Positions 1 through 7,797 of a stretch of 64,000 bases of DNA are shown here, piece by piece. The notes beneath the pieces are model-generated. The model ran no database searches. It was given only the letters and a program-made list of their open reading frames with translations, and had not been told where the DNA came from. The DNA lies in the NCBI RefSeq assembly GCF_017565645.3, contig NZ_CP086136.1, positions 6,245,501 to 6,309,500 on the forward strand, in the 5' to 3' direction. The translations under genes and the position numbers were made by a program. Origin of the DNA: Bradyrhizobium barranii subsp. barranii (lineage in GTDB: Bacteria; Pseudomonadota; Alphaproteobacteria; Rhizobiales; Xanthobacteraceae). Every line of letters begins with the position of its first letter. Position 1 is the stretch's first letter.

Positions 1-1400
1 CGGCTCCAGCGGCGGCCGTCCCAGCTCAGCCACCCGATCGCAGGGCACCAGAGCAGCCGATCCTTATAGCGCTCGCGGAAGCGCTCGGCGTTGCCGAGGT
101 CCGTCAGCGGGAAGAACGCCAGGCGCATGTTGCGCGCCTCAGACGTTTCCGCCGGTGGGTTCGGCGGCTCGCCCCCCGTACCCCAGCCGCCGGCCGATAC
201 GCGCGCTGCTCCCGTTTGGGAGCTTGGCTTGCCATTCGTCCCCGGTGGGGGTGCAGGGGCAAAAGAAGAATCGGGAGGATTGGAATCGTCGGACGGCCGC
301 GCGGCGCCGGCGGAAGGCGAGCGGCGGGAAGAGGCCATGCGGTCGGCCGCGTCGGCATCCTCCCTGCGGCCGTCATCTCGAGTCACACTCCCACTCTGCC
401 CGCGGCCGCGCGGCCGGCTCTGCCGATCCGCCGCCTGGCGGCGGATCTCGTCGAAGTCGCGCGGTTGGGTCCGGCCCTTGCGAAACCCACTCTCGATCGT
501 GGCCTTAACCGCGCGCAGACCATCGTCGCGGATCAGCCCGCAGTCCGCGGCCGCGTTCTCGAGCGAAGCGCGGACGAAGCTCTCATTGAGCCCGCCGGCG
601 GCGACGAACTGCGCCAGCTTCAAGCTGGCGATGTTGAGCGCGTCGTTGCGGCCGCCCTGTCCGGCGTTGCGCACGCCCTGCAGCTCGGCATCGAGGGCGG
701 AGAGGCAATATCTACGGACAGCATCATCACCGGCGGCGATCGCGCCGTCGCCCTTGCCGGCCGGTGGCTTCACGCCGGCGGCCGCACGCGCGCCGATGCC
801 GGGTCCTTGCGCAGGTTTCTCCTCGAAGGCACCGCGCCGCAGCACCAGATTGACCAGCGCCGCCGGCGCCGGTGCGATCGCCGTCTCGGCATCGCCGCCC
901 CAGGCGTAGGCAACGCCGTCGTCGCGCAGCGACGGCGGCAGCACCACATAGCCATTGTCGCCGCGGATGTCGGTCTTGGATTGCGGGCCCAGCAGATTGC
1001 TGCGGTTGAGGATCTCGTCGACGTCGTCGGGCTTCTGAAACCACAGATGCACGCCGCCGCGTGGCGTCCTGGTGAACAGCGTCGCCGGCAGCAGGCCGCC
1101 GATCGCGCCCTCGAGCGCAAGCTGCAGCCCGGCCGCCTCGAAGATCTCGCCCGTCTTCTTGTCCTCGCCGGCGTCGAAGTCGACCACGAACACGCCGATC
1201 GCACCGGGCGAGAAGCCGATCATCGCCCGCGGCCAGCGCTTCCACCAGGCGCGGATCGTATCGGCCTCGATGGTGGCCAGCTTGTAGCCGCCTTCGCCCT
1301 CGACGTCGCTCTTCACCAGCGGCTGCTTGGTCTTGGGATGACACGGGAAGACGGGCCAGCCGCGGACGGCATAGGCGAGCGCGTGGTCGAGTATGCTCAT
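1..1400 (-). CDS. Prim-Pol / P4-type DNA primase-helicase, C-terminus cut by window edge
   Basis: The frame stays open from an ATG at 1400 to the window edge, giving 466 visible residues. The first ~200 residues look like a bifunctional primase/polymerase (AEP Prim-Pol) domain: MSILDHALAYAVRGWPVFPC start, a VVDFDAG motif with the D-x-D metal ligands, and RGGVHLWF with the conserved His. A Pro/Arg/Ser-rich linker follows. The last visible residues (TDLGNAERFRERYKDRLLWC, then a WLSWDGRRW motif) match the entry of P4/D5-type phage and plasmid primase-helicases. The protein should therefore make primers and unwind DNA for element replication. The start overlaps the upstream gene's stop (ATGA). 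The helicase part lies outside the window. Confidence 0.85.
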   Translation of the reverse strand, partial: MSILDHALAYAVRGWPVFPCHPKTKQPLVKSDVEGEGGYKLATIEADTIRAWWKRWPRAMIGFSPGAIGVFVVDFDAGEDKKTGEIFEAAGLQLALEGAIGGLLPATLFTRTPRGGVHLWFQKPDDVDEILNRSNLLGPQSKTDIRGDNGYVVLPPSLRDDGVAYAWGGDAETAIAPAPAALVNLVLRRGAFEEKPAQGPGIGARAAAGVKPPAGKGDGAIAAGDDAVRRYCLSALDAELQGVRNAGQGGRNDALNIASLKLAQFVAAGGLNESFVRASLENAAADCGLIRDDGLRAVKATIESGFRKGRTQPRDFDEIRRQAADRQSRPRGRGQSGSVTRDDGRREDADAADRMASSRRSPSAGAARPSDDSNPPDSSFAPAPPPGTNGKPSSQTGAARVSAGGWGTGGEPPNPPAETSEARNMRLAFFPLTDLGNAERFRERYKDRLLWCPAIGWLSWDGRRWS

Positions 1401-1696
1401 TCGGCCGCGGCCTCGTCTTTTGGCTCGGCCTCAATGTCATCCGCCGCGCCCGCTGGCGCGATCCGCTCACGTGCAGCGCCGGCCTTGATCCGATCGAGCA
1501 TGACCTGGTCGCTGGTAATGACCTCGATCAGGCGCACCATGCCGGCGTAATCGTCACGCCGGCGCAGCTGGCCTGGATCAGCTTTCTTCAGCAGGCCTTC
1601 CGCAACGAGCGCGTCCTGGGTGATCTGGATCCGCTCCATCTCTGCGTAGGCCGTCCGAAGCATGCGATCGAGGTTGGTCTTGCCGGGTGGCTTCAT
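1397..1696 (-). CDS. Small element protein of unknown function (99 aa)
   Basis: I do not recognise this protein. It is charged, begins MKPPGKTNLDRMLRTAYAEM and ends in an acidic Ala/Glu tail. It has no signal peptide or membrane segment, and the middle is probably helical. Its stop overlaps the primase start by 4 bases, and its own start overlaps the stop of the 36-residue gene upstream by 4 bases. Translational coupling and a role in the replication module are therefore likely. That inference comes from position only. Confidence 0.65.
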   Translation of the reverse strand: MKPPGKTNLDRMLRTAYAEMERIQITQDALVAEGLLKKADPGQLRRRDDYAGMVRLIEVITSDQVMLDRIKAGAARERIAPAGAADDIEAEPKDEAAAE

Positions 1697-1803
1697 TCAG
1701 ATGTCCCGCCGTTCGATCGAGCGCGCTTGCGCGCGCGTTGCGCCTTTCGCACCGCGGCCTTCCGCCGGCGCCGGCGTTCCGCGCCGGACTTGTGCTTGCT
1801 CAT
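1693..1803 (-). CDS. Very small, highly basic element protein (36 aa)
   Basis: A 36-residue frame starts with ATG at 1803, begins MSKHKSGAERRRRRKAAV, and is close to half Arg/Lys. It overlaps the next gene by ATGA, as do its neighbours in this operon, which is the main reason to accept such a short gene. The composition suggests nucleic-acid binding, but no family is recognised. The alternative is a chance frame in GC-rich DNA. The coupled start and stop make that less likely. Confidence 0.5.
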   Translation of the reverse strand: MSKHKSGAERRRRRKAAVRKAQRARKRARSNGGTSE

Positions 1804-1828
1804 GCTGTCCCCTGCGCCGTGTTCGGGT

Positions 1829-2101
1829 TCAAGACACCGCTCCCGCCGGCACCAGGCCGGCAGCATTGAGCCAATCGTTGATCTTGATCAGGGCGAGCCG
1901 ACGGGCGTCGACGACGTCGCGCGCCGGTCGCCATGTGGTCGAGGCCGAGGCCTCCGGCAGGGTCAGGCGAAAGCAGGCCTGATGCCGGGCGCCGTCGTGG
2001 CGCATGATCTCGCCGACCTGGACGCGGCCGAGCAGAATTACCTCGCGCCCAATCGTCTAAGGCCGAAACTCCACCACGCCCTCATGCGCCTCGCCTGCCA
2101 T
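1829..2101 (-). pseudogene. Small phage-type protein interrupted by an in-frame amber codon
   Basis: An ATG at 2101, 5 bases after the parB-like stop, opens a 90-codon frame with TAG as codon 15 (2059-2057). Sense coding seems to run straight through: MAGEAHEGVVEFRP, amber, then TIGREVILLGRVQVGEIMRH and about 56 more residues ending in WLNAAGLVPAGAVS. The two parts together read like one compact alphaproteobacterial phage protein of the 'EFRP..IGREV' kind, known to me only as hypothetical. Options are a nonsense mutation, a sequencing error, readthrough, or restart at the ATG at 2005 or a non-standard ATT at 2053. The function is unknown. Confidence 0.5.
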
Positions 2102-2106
2102 GGCCG

Positions 2107-4038
2107 TTACTTCTTCTTCTTCGCGGTCTTTTTGGCGGACTTCTTCGCCGTTTTCTTCACGGCCGATTTGACAGGTTTCTTCGCCGGCGCCGGCGGCGTC
2201 GCCTTGCCCTTCGCTTTGACCGGCGGGCCGTCATAGCCCTTGTGGCGCAACTGCGGCGGCAGCCAGCCCGTGGTCGGCACGTTCTCAATCGCGAAGGCGA
2301 CGATGTCGGTTTTCTGCTTCTTGCCCTGCTGCCGCGACATATCGGCGCCCATGGCCTCCTCAATCGCCTTGAGGCACAGCGCCTTGCTGACGCCGCCGAA
2401 ATAGTCCTTGGCATCGAAGGCGCCGCGCATCGCCGGATTGAACAGCTTGGCATCGATCGCGCCGCAGATGGCGAGCGCACCATCGTGCCGATCGTCCTGG
2501 TCAAGGGCACAGTTCTGGAAATCGAGCGCATCGGCCGCGATCTGCGCGAGAAGCGATATCCGCTCGGCCGGTTTCATGGCCATCGCGAGCGGCAGCGCCT
2601 TCTTCATCTCCTCGGCGCCCAGAATGCTGCGATCATTGCCACGTCGGCCGAGCCCGTTGGCGCTGACCTTGATGCCGTCGCCCTCATAGCAACCAAAACC
2701 GGCGAGCAGCACCGACAACGCCAGATGCTCGTCCTGAATCAGAGCGGTCGCGGCTGCCTTGGTCAGTTGCACCGACAGCCGATGAAGCAGCGCGTTGGAA
2801 ATCTCCGGCTCGTCCGCTGCGTTGCCCTTTGCCGCCGGCGCGGCCGCCTGGACACGCTTCGCCGCCTCCGGATCGCCTTTCGACAGTTTCGCATTCTCCG
2901 GCTTCTTGATGCCGTAGAGCACGGTCAGCTTTCCCTCCTCGACGTCGACGATGCAGCCCAGCGTCTTGCGCTTCTTGGCATCGAACGCGCGCATCCGGAC
3001 CGCGGAGTCTATCGTCTCAACCTCGATCCGCAGCCGGTCAAGCTCGTCATGCATCGAGTCATTCCACTCGTCGCTCTCTTCGAGCTCGGTGGCCGTTGCC
3101 TCCGCCCTTGTGCGCCGCTCCAGCTCGTCACCCTCATAGGGCAGCTTGCGTATCTCGGGTTTCGGCCACCATCGCGCGCCCTGCGGCAGGTCGGTGACGA
3201 TCTCGGCCCATGCCCAGCCGTCGGCGCGCAGTTCCTCGCATTTCGCGGTGAGCACGTCGCGCGCCATCTGCTTCAGCAATGCCTCGTCGCTGACGATATG
3301 CGAGCTGCCGAACAGATCTTCGGTCAACACGCCGCCACGGGCCCGGTAGGCGTCGGCACCGATGAACTCGACCAGCTGCGCGACGTCGCGATCGAGCGCA
3401 TCGGCGCCGAGCTCGCGCTTGACGCTCCAGTGCTGCACGCGGCCGCCACCCTTCGACAGCTTCTCGAACACCTTGTCCTGCGTCTTGTGGTCCAGCGCCA
3501 GCGTAAAGGCTTGTGCCGCTTCGGCAACAAGATCGCCGGCGCGCCAGGCCTGACGAATTTTCGGACTGAGCCGGCCGAGCGCGAGCGCCTGGAGGACCTG
3601 CTTCGCGCTCAACCCGTACTGCTGCGCAATCTCCTCCTCGCTCTTGCCCCTCTCCTCGAGCAGGGCAAAGGCCTCATACTGGTCGACCGGATGCAGCTGC
3701 TCAGCGGTGATCGCCGTCGTCAGCGAGTATTCGAAGGCCTTGGTCTCGTCGACCTGGTGCAGCGTACAGCCGATCGGCAGCTCCGCACCTTCGCCGTCGA
3801 TCATGTGCAGCGCCTTCAGGCGCCGGTTTCCGTTCGCGATCGCATAGAAGCCGCCGCCGGCCTCCTTCACGATCAGGTTCTCGATCAGCCCTGTTGGATT
3901 GTCTTCGGTGCGATTGGCGAAGATGTTGGCGGCCAAGGCGGCGATGCCATCCTCACGCCCTACCACGCGGGCGTTGATGCCGGCGCCATCCTCGTGGCCG
4001 AACTTCAGGCGGTTGAGCGGAATCTGCAGGTCAGACAT
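2107..4038 (-). CDS. ParB/Spo0J-like nuclease-fold and HTH protein with lysine-rich tail (643 aa)
   Basis: The N-terminus has the ParB/sulfiredoxin fold: MSDLQIPLNRLKFG, a 'GLIENLIV' strand and an NGNRR motif near residue 71, where ParB proteins carry GxRR. A KorB/ParB-type helix-turn-helix follows at about residues 130-165 (SEEEIAQQYGLSAKQVLQAL). The central and C-terminal parts are unlike chromosomal ParB, and the protein ends in a KKTAKKSAKKTAKKKK tail likely to bind DNA. At 643 residues it is about twice the length of ordinary ParB. No ParA lies nearby. Such proteins occur in prophages and plasmids, in partition, regulation or DNA nicking. A good Shine-Dalgarno (CAGGAGG) precedes the ATG. 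Confidence 0.8.
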   Translation of the reverse strand: MSDLQIPLNRLKFGHEDGAGINARVVGREDGIAALAANIFANRTEDNPTGLIENLIVKEAGGGFYAIANGNRRLKALHMIDGEGAELPIGCTLHQVDETKAFEYSLTTAITAEQLHPVDQYEAFALLEERGKSEEEIAQQYGLSAKQVLQALALGRLSPKIRQAWRAGDLVAEAAQAFTLALDHKTQDKVFEKLSKGGGRVQHWSVKRELGADALDRDVAQLVEFIGADAYRARGGVLTEDLFGSSHIVSDEALLKQMARDVLTAKCEELRADGWAWAEIVTDLPQGARWWPKPEIRKLPYEGDELERRTRAEATATELEESDEWNDSMHDELDRLRIEVETIDSAVRMRAFDAKKRKTLGCIVDVEEGKLTVLYGIKKPENAKLSKGDPEAAKRVQAAAPAAKGNAADEPEISNALLHRLSVQLTKAAATALIQDEHLALSVLLAGFGCYEGDGIKVSANGLGRRGNDRSILGAEEMKKALPLAMAMKPAERISLLAQIAADALDFQNCALDQDDRHDGALAICGAIDAKLFNPAMRGAFDAKDYFGGVSKALCLKAIEEAMGADMSRQQGKKQKTDIVAFAIENVPTTGWLPPQLRHKGYDGPPVKAKGKATPPAPAKKPVKSAVKKTAKKSAKKTAKKKK

Positions 4039-4050
4039 CAGGGCCTCCTG

Positions 4051-4866
4051 TCACCATTTGAAAAGGATCGCATCGAAGCGATCGCCGAGGTTGGGAACGA
4101 AGTAGTCGCGAAAGGCCTCCGGGCTGTCGAAGCCGTCGGCAAAGGTTTCGGCGCAGAACGCATTGGGCGCATCACCAGGCGACCAGAACAGCATCGCGTC
4201 GCCGGCACGCCAGCCGCGCGGACCGTCGATCCTGCAGACCGGGTAGCGACTGCCATCCGGATTGATGATCTCGCTGTGAAGGATGTTGAGCGCGTAGACC
4301 CGTATGCCCCCGTCCTGGGCGCGGACCTCGCCGATCAGCTCGCGCGCAGGCGTGCGGGACTTCCACCACAGATGGAGGTCATAAGGGATCGAGTCGCCGA
4401 TCGGGTCCCACTCCAGCAGCTTGCGGCCGCGCTCGCCGAGCTTGCGTATCGTCTGCCGCTTGACACGGGCGCCGGCGATGTCCTCGCCGCGGCGCTGGCG
4501 CAGGCCGGCGCGGATGTAGGGCAGCATGGGCGGCTCGGAGAAGCTGATCAGCATCGCTCGCTCCGGTTCCTGTTCACCGAACAAGTCCGACTCTTGTGCC
4601 TTTTCGCGGCCGCCGGCATAGGCCATCGCGATCAGCGCGCGCGCGACCAGGTGCCAGACGTGGATCCGGAGCCGCGGATAGCTGACCACCGTTCCTGACC
4701 GCTGACACTCGCCGCGATCGAGCTGCTCGCGCGATCGGCCCCGCAGGGATTCGATGGAATAGCTGGCGATCTCCGGCGTCCCGCCGGCGTTGCGAATACG
4801 CATCCGCGCGATCTCGGTAACCTTGTGGGTGATGGCAGAATGCAATTCGACGCGGACAACGATCAC
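4051..4866 (-). CDS. Phage-type protein with ASCH-like C-terminal half (271 aa), apparent fusion
   Basis: The start is GTG at 4866, overlapping the upstream methyltransferase stop (GTGA). The first ~95 residues resemble a small phage protein (VELHSAITHKVTEIARMRI, later IHVWHLVARALIAMAY). From about residue 105 a second module begins at an internal Met, MLISFSEPPMLPYIRAGLRQ, followed by RVKRQTIRKLGERGRK and DLHLWWKSRTP. That looks like the ASCH-like proteins of phages, which may bind modified or RNA bases. The two modules are often separate genes, so this may be a fusion through a lost stop. The ASCH assignment is moderate; the fusion is inference. Confidence 0.6.
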   Translation of the reverse strand: MIVVRVELHSAITHKVTEIARMRIRNAGGTPEIASYSIESLRGRSREQLDRGECQRSGTVVSYPRLRIHVWHLVARALIAMAYAGGREKAQESDLFGEQEPERAMLISFSEPPMLPYIRAGLRQRRGEDIAGARVKRQTIRKLGERGRKLLEWDPIGDSIPYDLHLWWKSRTPARELIGEVRAQDGGIRVYALNILHSEIINPDGSRYPVCRIDGPRGWRAGDAMLFWSPGDAPNAFCAETFADGFDSPEAFRDYFVPNLGDRFDAILFKW

Positions 4867-5945
4867 GCTACCCTCCTCATCACCGGATGCTGTGTGAACC
4901 GTGCCGCATCGTCCGACTTGGTCAGCTCGTCGACGACGATCGGCGGGATCCAGAACGGCGCCTGTGGCTTGTGGCCCTTGATCCAGACCAGCCAGATGTA
5001 GGCCGTGGCCGTGCCGCCTTCGGGATCCCAGCGGCCCTTGCACAGCGCAATGCGCTCGCTGAAGAAGGCGATCAGCGTCGGCGGCGTCATGTCGGGATCG
5101 AAGATGCGCTCATAGCGGCCCTCGCCTTCCAGCCATTGCAGCCGGACGAACATGGCGACGCCGACGCGCGCGAGCGCGAGCATTCGGGTGAGGAAGGCTT
5201 CGGCCTTCTCGTCGAACGGCGGGTTGGTGATGAACCAGTCGGCGGTCTGGCTGGTGTGCTCGTCGAGGAAGTCGGCGACGTCGCCATAGCCGTAATCGAA
5301 GACATCGCTGGCGAACACCTGCGCAAAATATTCGGTCAGCACCTCGGCGATATGCCCCTCGCCGCAGGCGGGCTCGCGCGCCGTCGCATTGCTGACCGAG
5401 ACCTTCAGGTGCTTGAAGACGATCTCGACCAGCGCCCGCGTCGCGCAGGGCGCCGTCGGGAAATAATCCAGGCTGTCGTCCGGCTCGACCCGGCCGGACA
5501 TGATGGAACGCGCGCCGTGGATCACGCCCTTGTCGTCGATCGGGTCGACCAGGATGGCGCGGCCGCCCTTGATCTTGTCGCGCACCGCCTGGCACAGCGC
5601 GTCGAACGCGACCAGATCCAGCCCGGCCGCCTTCTGTGCCTTCGATGACAGATCCTTGGTGACCCCGATCTCGTCGAGCGTCGCGCGCTGCGTGTCGTCC
5701 TTCTTGCGCCGGCCGCCGCCAGAGGCAACCAGGCCGGCCAACTGCAGCGCGTCGAGGATCTCGCCGAGGCGCCGCTCGGAGCGCATCTGGAACACGGTCG
5801 CGTCCGCCAGCAGCTCGCGATCGCGGATCTGTCGCGCATGCAGCCGGACATGCTCCAGCTGCTCGCGGATCTCCAGCACCTCGGAGACCTGGCTGGCCTC
5901 GGCGAGCATGGTGCGAACGCGATCGTAGGCGGCGAGCAGGGTCAT
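4863..5945 (-). CDS. Phage-type DNA N6-adenine methyltransferase-like protein (360 aa)
   Basis: The likely start is ATG at 5945, overlapping the upstream stop (ATGA); a longer open frame to 6464 is only an antisense-like extension. The N-terminal ~70 residues (LEIREQLEHVRLHARQIRDR, RRLGEIL) match the helical region found in front of several phage methyltransferases and ParB-like proteins. The catalytic part has a SAM-binding EPACGEGH motif at 191-198 and the NPPF amino-methyltransferase motif at 241-244. It should methylate adenine in DNA, protecting the element or altering regulation. No partner restriction nuclease is seen beside it. Confidence 0.8.
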   Translation of the reverse strand: MTLLAAYDRVRTMLAEASQVSEVLEIREQLEHVRLHARQIRDRELLADATVFQMRSERRLGEILDALQLAGLVASGGGRRKKDDTQRATLDEIGVTKDLSSKAQKAAGLDLVAFDALCQAVRDKIKGGRAILVDPIDDKGVIHGARSIMSGRVEPDDSLDYFPTAPCATRALVEIVFKHLKVSVSNATAREPACGEGHIAEVLTEYFAQVFASDVFDYGYGDVADFLDEHTSQTADWFITNPPFDEKAEAFLTRMLALARVGVAMFVRLQWLEGEGRYERIFDPDMTPPTLIAFFSERIALCKGRWDPEGGTATAYIWLVWIKGHKPQAPFWIPPIVVDELTKSDDAARFTQHPVMRRVA

Positions 5946-6277
5946 CGCCGGTACGCCTCGCCAGCCGCTTCCTTCTCGCTCTTCAGCTGCTGCCAAGCCT
6001 CGCCCCGCAGCAGCGGCAGCAGAGCGCCGATCGCCCCGAGCCAGCGCGACGTCGGGTCCATGTCGCTGGCGAAGAACGCATCGAGGCAGGCGACGATCGC
6101 GACCCCGGAATGCGTGCAGCGGACGCCCTCCGCCGGCCGCTTGTCGGCATCGCGGATCTCCTGTGCCAAGAGCGGATAGCGCGTGTCGGCCGCGAGGCCA
6201 TGATGCCGCGCGGGCCTGGTGATCACCTCCTCGGTGAAGCCGATCAGATCGGTCAGCGTCTGCGACAGCGGCCTCAT
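5942..6277 (-). CDS. Small element protein of unknown function (111 aa)
   Basis: The start is ATG at 6277, because it overlaps the upstream stop as ATGA and the stop overlaps the methyltransferase start in the same way. The protein begins MRPLSQTLTDLIGFTEEVIT and contains FFASDMDPTSRWLGAIGALL. It has no clear domain, signal or membrane helix. It is probably a cytoplasmic early gene of the element. Confidence 0.65.
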   Translation of the reverse strand: MRPLSQTLTDLIGFTEEVITRPARHHGLAADTRYPLLAQEIRDADKRPAEGVRCTHSGVAIVACLDAFFASDMDPTSRWLGAIGALLPLLRGEAWQQLKSEKEAAGEAYRR

Positions 6278-6630
6278 GCTGTCGCTCCATGCTCGCGCGC
6301 GAACCGGGTGCGCTCCTGCTGGACGAGCTCGACCAGCGAGGCGATGACATGCATCCAGCGATCGATCCGCGCGGGCTCGAACACGCCGGGCGGCGCCTCG
6401 GCCGCAGCGCGCGCCGTCGACGCCATCGCCACATTGAGCAGCCGCACCGGAATGAGCAGGCCATTGGCCAGTGGATCGCTCATCATCAGGTCGAGCTGCA
6501 GCTGCTCGGCGTGCATGCCGAGCAGCGTCGGCCCGTCCTGCCCTTGCAGGAACGCCGTGGCGTGCTTGACGGCGCACACCGCCAACATGTTCGCCACCTG
6601 GCGCGAGGAGAACGGCAGCGCCTCAGACAT
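6274..6630 (-). CDS. Small element protein of unknown function (118 aa)
   Basis: A mostly helical protein, MSEALPFSSRQVANMLAVCA, with a central stretch of hydrophobic residues that looks like a soluble helix bundle more than a membrane anchor. It overlaps the upstream gene by 8 bases and the downstream gene by 4. No family is recognised. The early N-terminal 'SSRQVANMLAV' could be a short helix-turn-helix-like segment, but that is weak. Confidence 0.6.
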   Translation of the reverse strand: MSEALPFSSRQVANMLAVCAVKHATAFLQGQDGPTLLGMHAEQLQLDLMMSDPLANGLLIPVRLLNVAMASTARAAAEAPPGVFEPARIDRWMHVIASLVELVQQERTRFAREHGATA

Positions 6631-6946
6631 CGCGGCGGTCCTCCCTGATCATCGAGAAGTAGCGGACGGCGGGAAACCCCGGGTGGACCTGGTCCCCACC
6701 GTCCGCCGCCGTGCCGGAGGGCAGCCGCACGGATCTGAAGAAGAGCGGCCGGCGCAGACCGAGCGGATCGGCCCAGCGCCGCGCTTCGGCGCGCGCCGTC
6801 ATCGCCTCGAGCTCGGCGCGCGAATAAGGGAGCTTGGCCGACGGGTGTCGCCGCCGCCGGCCAAGCGTCATCGCGGACGCCAAACTGAGCGCGATGAAAA
6901 CGAGTGCGATCGAGATCAGGATCTTTGCTGTGATCATTTCAGACAC
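6623..6946 (-). CDS. Small protein with one N-terminal membrane helix (107 aa)
   Basis: One hydrophobic helix lies at about residues 7-26 (AKILISIALVFIALSLASAM) and is followed by a positively charged GRRRRHPSAK stretch, giving an inside-positive single-pass protein or uncleaved signal. The soluble tail contains RAELEAMTARAEARRWADPL. The start shown is GTG at 6946, 3 bases after a GAGGAG. An ATG at 6937 is the alternative. No family is recognised. Membrane proteins in phage early regions are often exclusion or regulatory factors, but nothing here proves that. Confidence 0.55.
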   Translation of the reverse strand: MSEMITAKILISIALVFIALSLASAMTLGRRRRHPSAKLPYSRAELEAMTARAEARRWADPLGLRRPLFFRSVRLPSGTAADGGDQVHPGFPAVRYFSMIREDRRDV

Positions 6947-7062
6947 GTCTCCTCGTTCGCAGGACAGGGTCCGGCGGCGGGTTGGCTCGAAACGCGGGTG
7001 GCTACGGAAGGCGCGCGGGGCTTAGATTGGCGGCCCCTCGCGGATGTCGGTTGTGCGCAGGA

Positions 7063-7476
7063 TCATCCGGTGATCTCCGCCTGAAGGGCCTTCGCGTAAA
7101 GCTGGGTGGCTTCGTCGAGGTTGCGCTTCATCGCCTTCAGCGAGGCGCGGCGGCGAACCTCTTCGATGTAGTCGACGTTCCGACCCTCGCCGATGGCGAG
7201 CAGCACCTGGCGCCCGATGTCGTGCTCCTTGAGGCACAGCAGCTTGGCCAGGATCTCCGCATTTTCTGCCCGCGCTCCACAGAGCAGCTTTTCGCAGGCG
7301 TTGAGCGGCTCATCGAGCAAATAAGCCAGCGTTTTCGCGGCGGTACCGGCCGGCAGCAAGTCCTTCACTTTTTGCATGACCGGAGAAATCTGATTCCGGG
7401 ATTGGAAGGCCACCTTCCGGTTTCGGAAGGTAGACAATTTGCCTACCGGCGTGGCTTTGCGCATGCTGCGGCTCAT
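7063..7476 (-). CDS. Early-region protein of unknown function (137 aa)
   Basis: The second gene of the leftward operon; its ATG overlaps the stop of the Cro-like gene (ATGA). It begins MSRSMRKATPVGKLSTFRNR and is basic at the N-terminus, helical afterwards (AGTAAKTLAYLLDEPLNACE). Position directly behind cro, as for CII-type activators and replication initiators of lambdoid phages, suggests DNA binding. Sequence alone does not show a known domain. About 116 bases without a convincing gene follow before the next frame. Confidence 0.6.
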   Translation of the reverse strand: MSRSMRKATPVGKLSTFRNRKVAFQSRNQISPVMQKVKDLLPAGTAAKTLAYLLDEPLNACEKLLCGARAENAEILAKLLCLKEHDIGRQVLLAIGEGRNVDYIEEVRRRASLKAMKRNLDEATQLYAKALQAEITG

Positions 7477-7715
7477 GATGCAGCTTTCTCCTCGATCCCC
7501 TTGGCAGCGAGGTCCGCGATCAGATCGGCGGTAACGCCAACAATGCCGCGCGCCTGGGCGCCCTTCACGATGTTGGAGACGTACTCATGCACGATGCGAT
7601 CACGACGACGCATGGCCTTGGCCGCGCCATAGGTTGCGCCAGCATCGGCGGCGAAGTCCGACAGTGTCGGCCAGGCGTCGATGATGGACCGGTGCGAATC
7701 AAAAACGTCGCTCAT
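7473..7715 (-). CDS. Cro/YdaS-like small DNA-binding regulator (80 aa)
   Basis: The start is ATG at 7715, inside a longer open frame. The protein MSDVFDSHRSIIDAWPTLSD contains a compact helix-turn-helix region (DFAADAGATYGAAKAMRRRD), as in YdaS/Cro antitoxin-like repressors. It is divergent from the CI-like gene at 7797, and a perfect operator-like palindrome ends 8 bases upstream of its start. No clear Shine-Dalgarno precedes the ATG, so the message may be leaderless or nearly so. It is expected to repress cI and drive the lytic or early state. Confidence 0.75.
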   Translation of the reverse strand: MSDVFDSHRSIIDAWPTLSDFAADAGATYGAAKAMRRRDRIVHEYVSNIVKGAQARGIVGVTADLIADLAAKGIEEKAAS

Positions 7716-7722
7716 AAACAAT

Positions 7723-7797
7723 CGGTACTTTTTGTACCGGTGATTCGTCAAGCGATCGGTCCAACTTGTACCGGTAAAATCGGTACAAAATGGACCA
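7723..7797. promoter_or_regulatory. Left operator set between cro-like and cI-like genes
   Basis: Three 17-base sites share the plan CGGTAC-N5-GTACCG. The site at 7723-7739 is a perfect palindrome. The site at 7757-7773 matches 11 of 12 arm positions. The site at 7781-7797 matches 10 of 12 and touches the first base of the repressor ATG. The spacing resembles the three-operator arrays of lambdoid phages. Divergent promoters must lie here. Confidence 0.7.

Noticed and set aside
216..1550. 444-codon open frame on the plus strand
   Set aside because: It is antisense to the primase, whose minus-strand frame shows Prim-Pol motifs and runs off the window edge.
2242..4698. 818-codon open frame on the plus strand
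   Set aside because: It is antisense to the ParB-like gene, which has a recognisable domain and ribosome site.
7022..7237. 71-codon minus-strand frame overlapping the early gene at 7063
   Set aside because: It lies in another frame of the gene at 7063-7476, and its sequence is Arg/Pro-rich shadow type.
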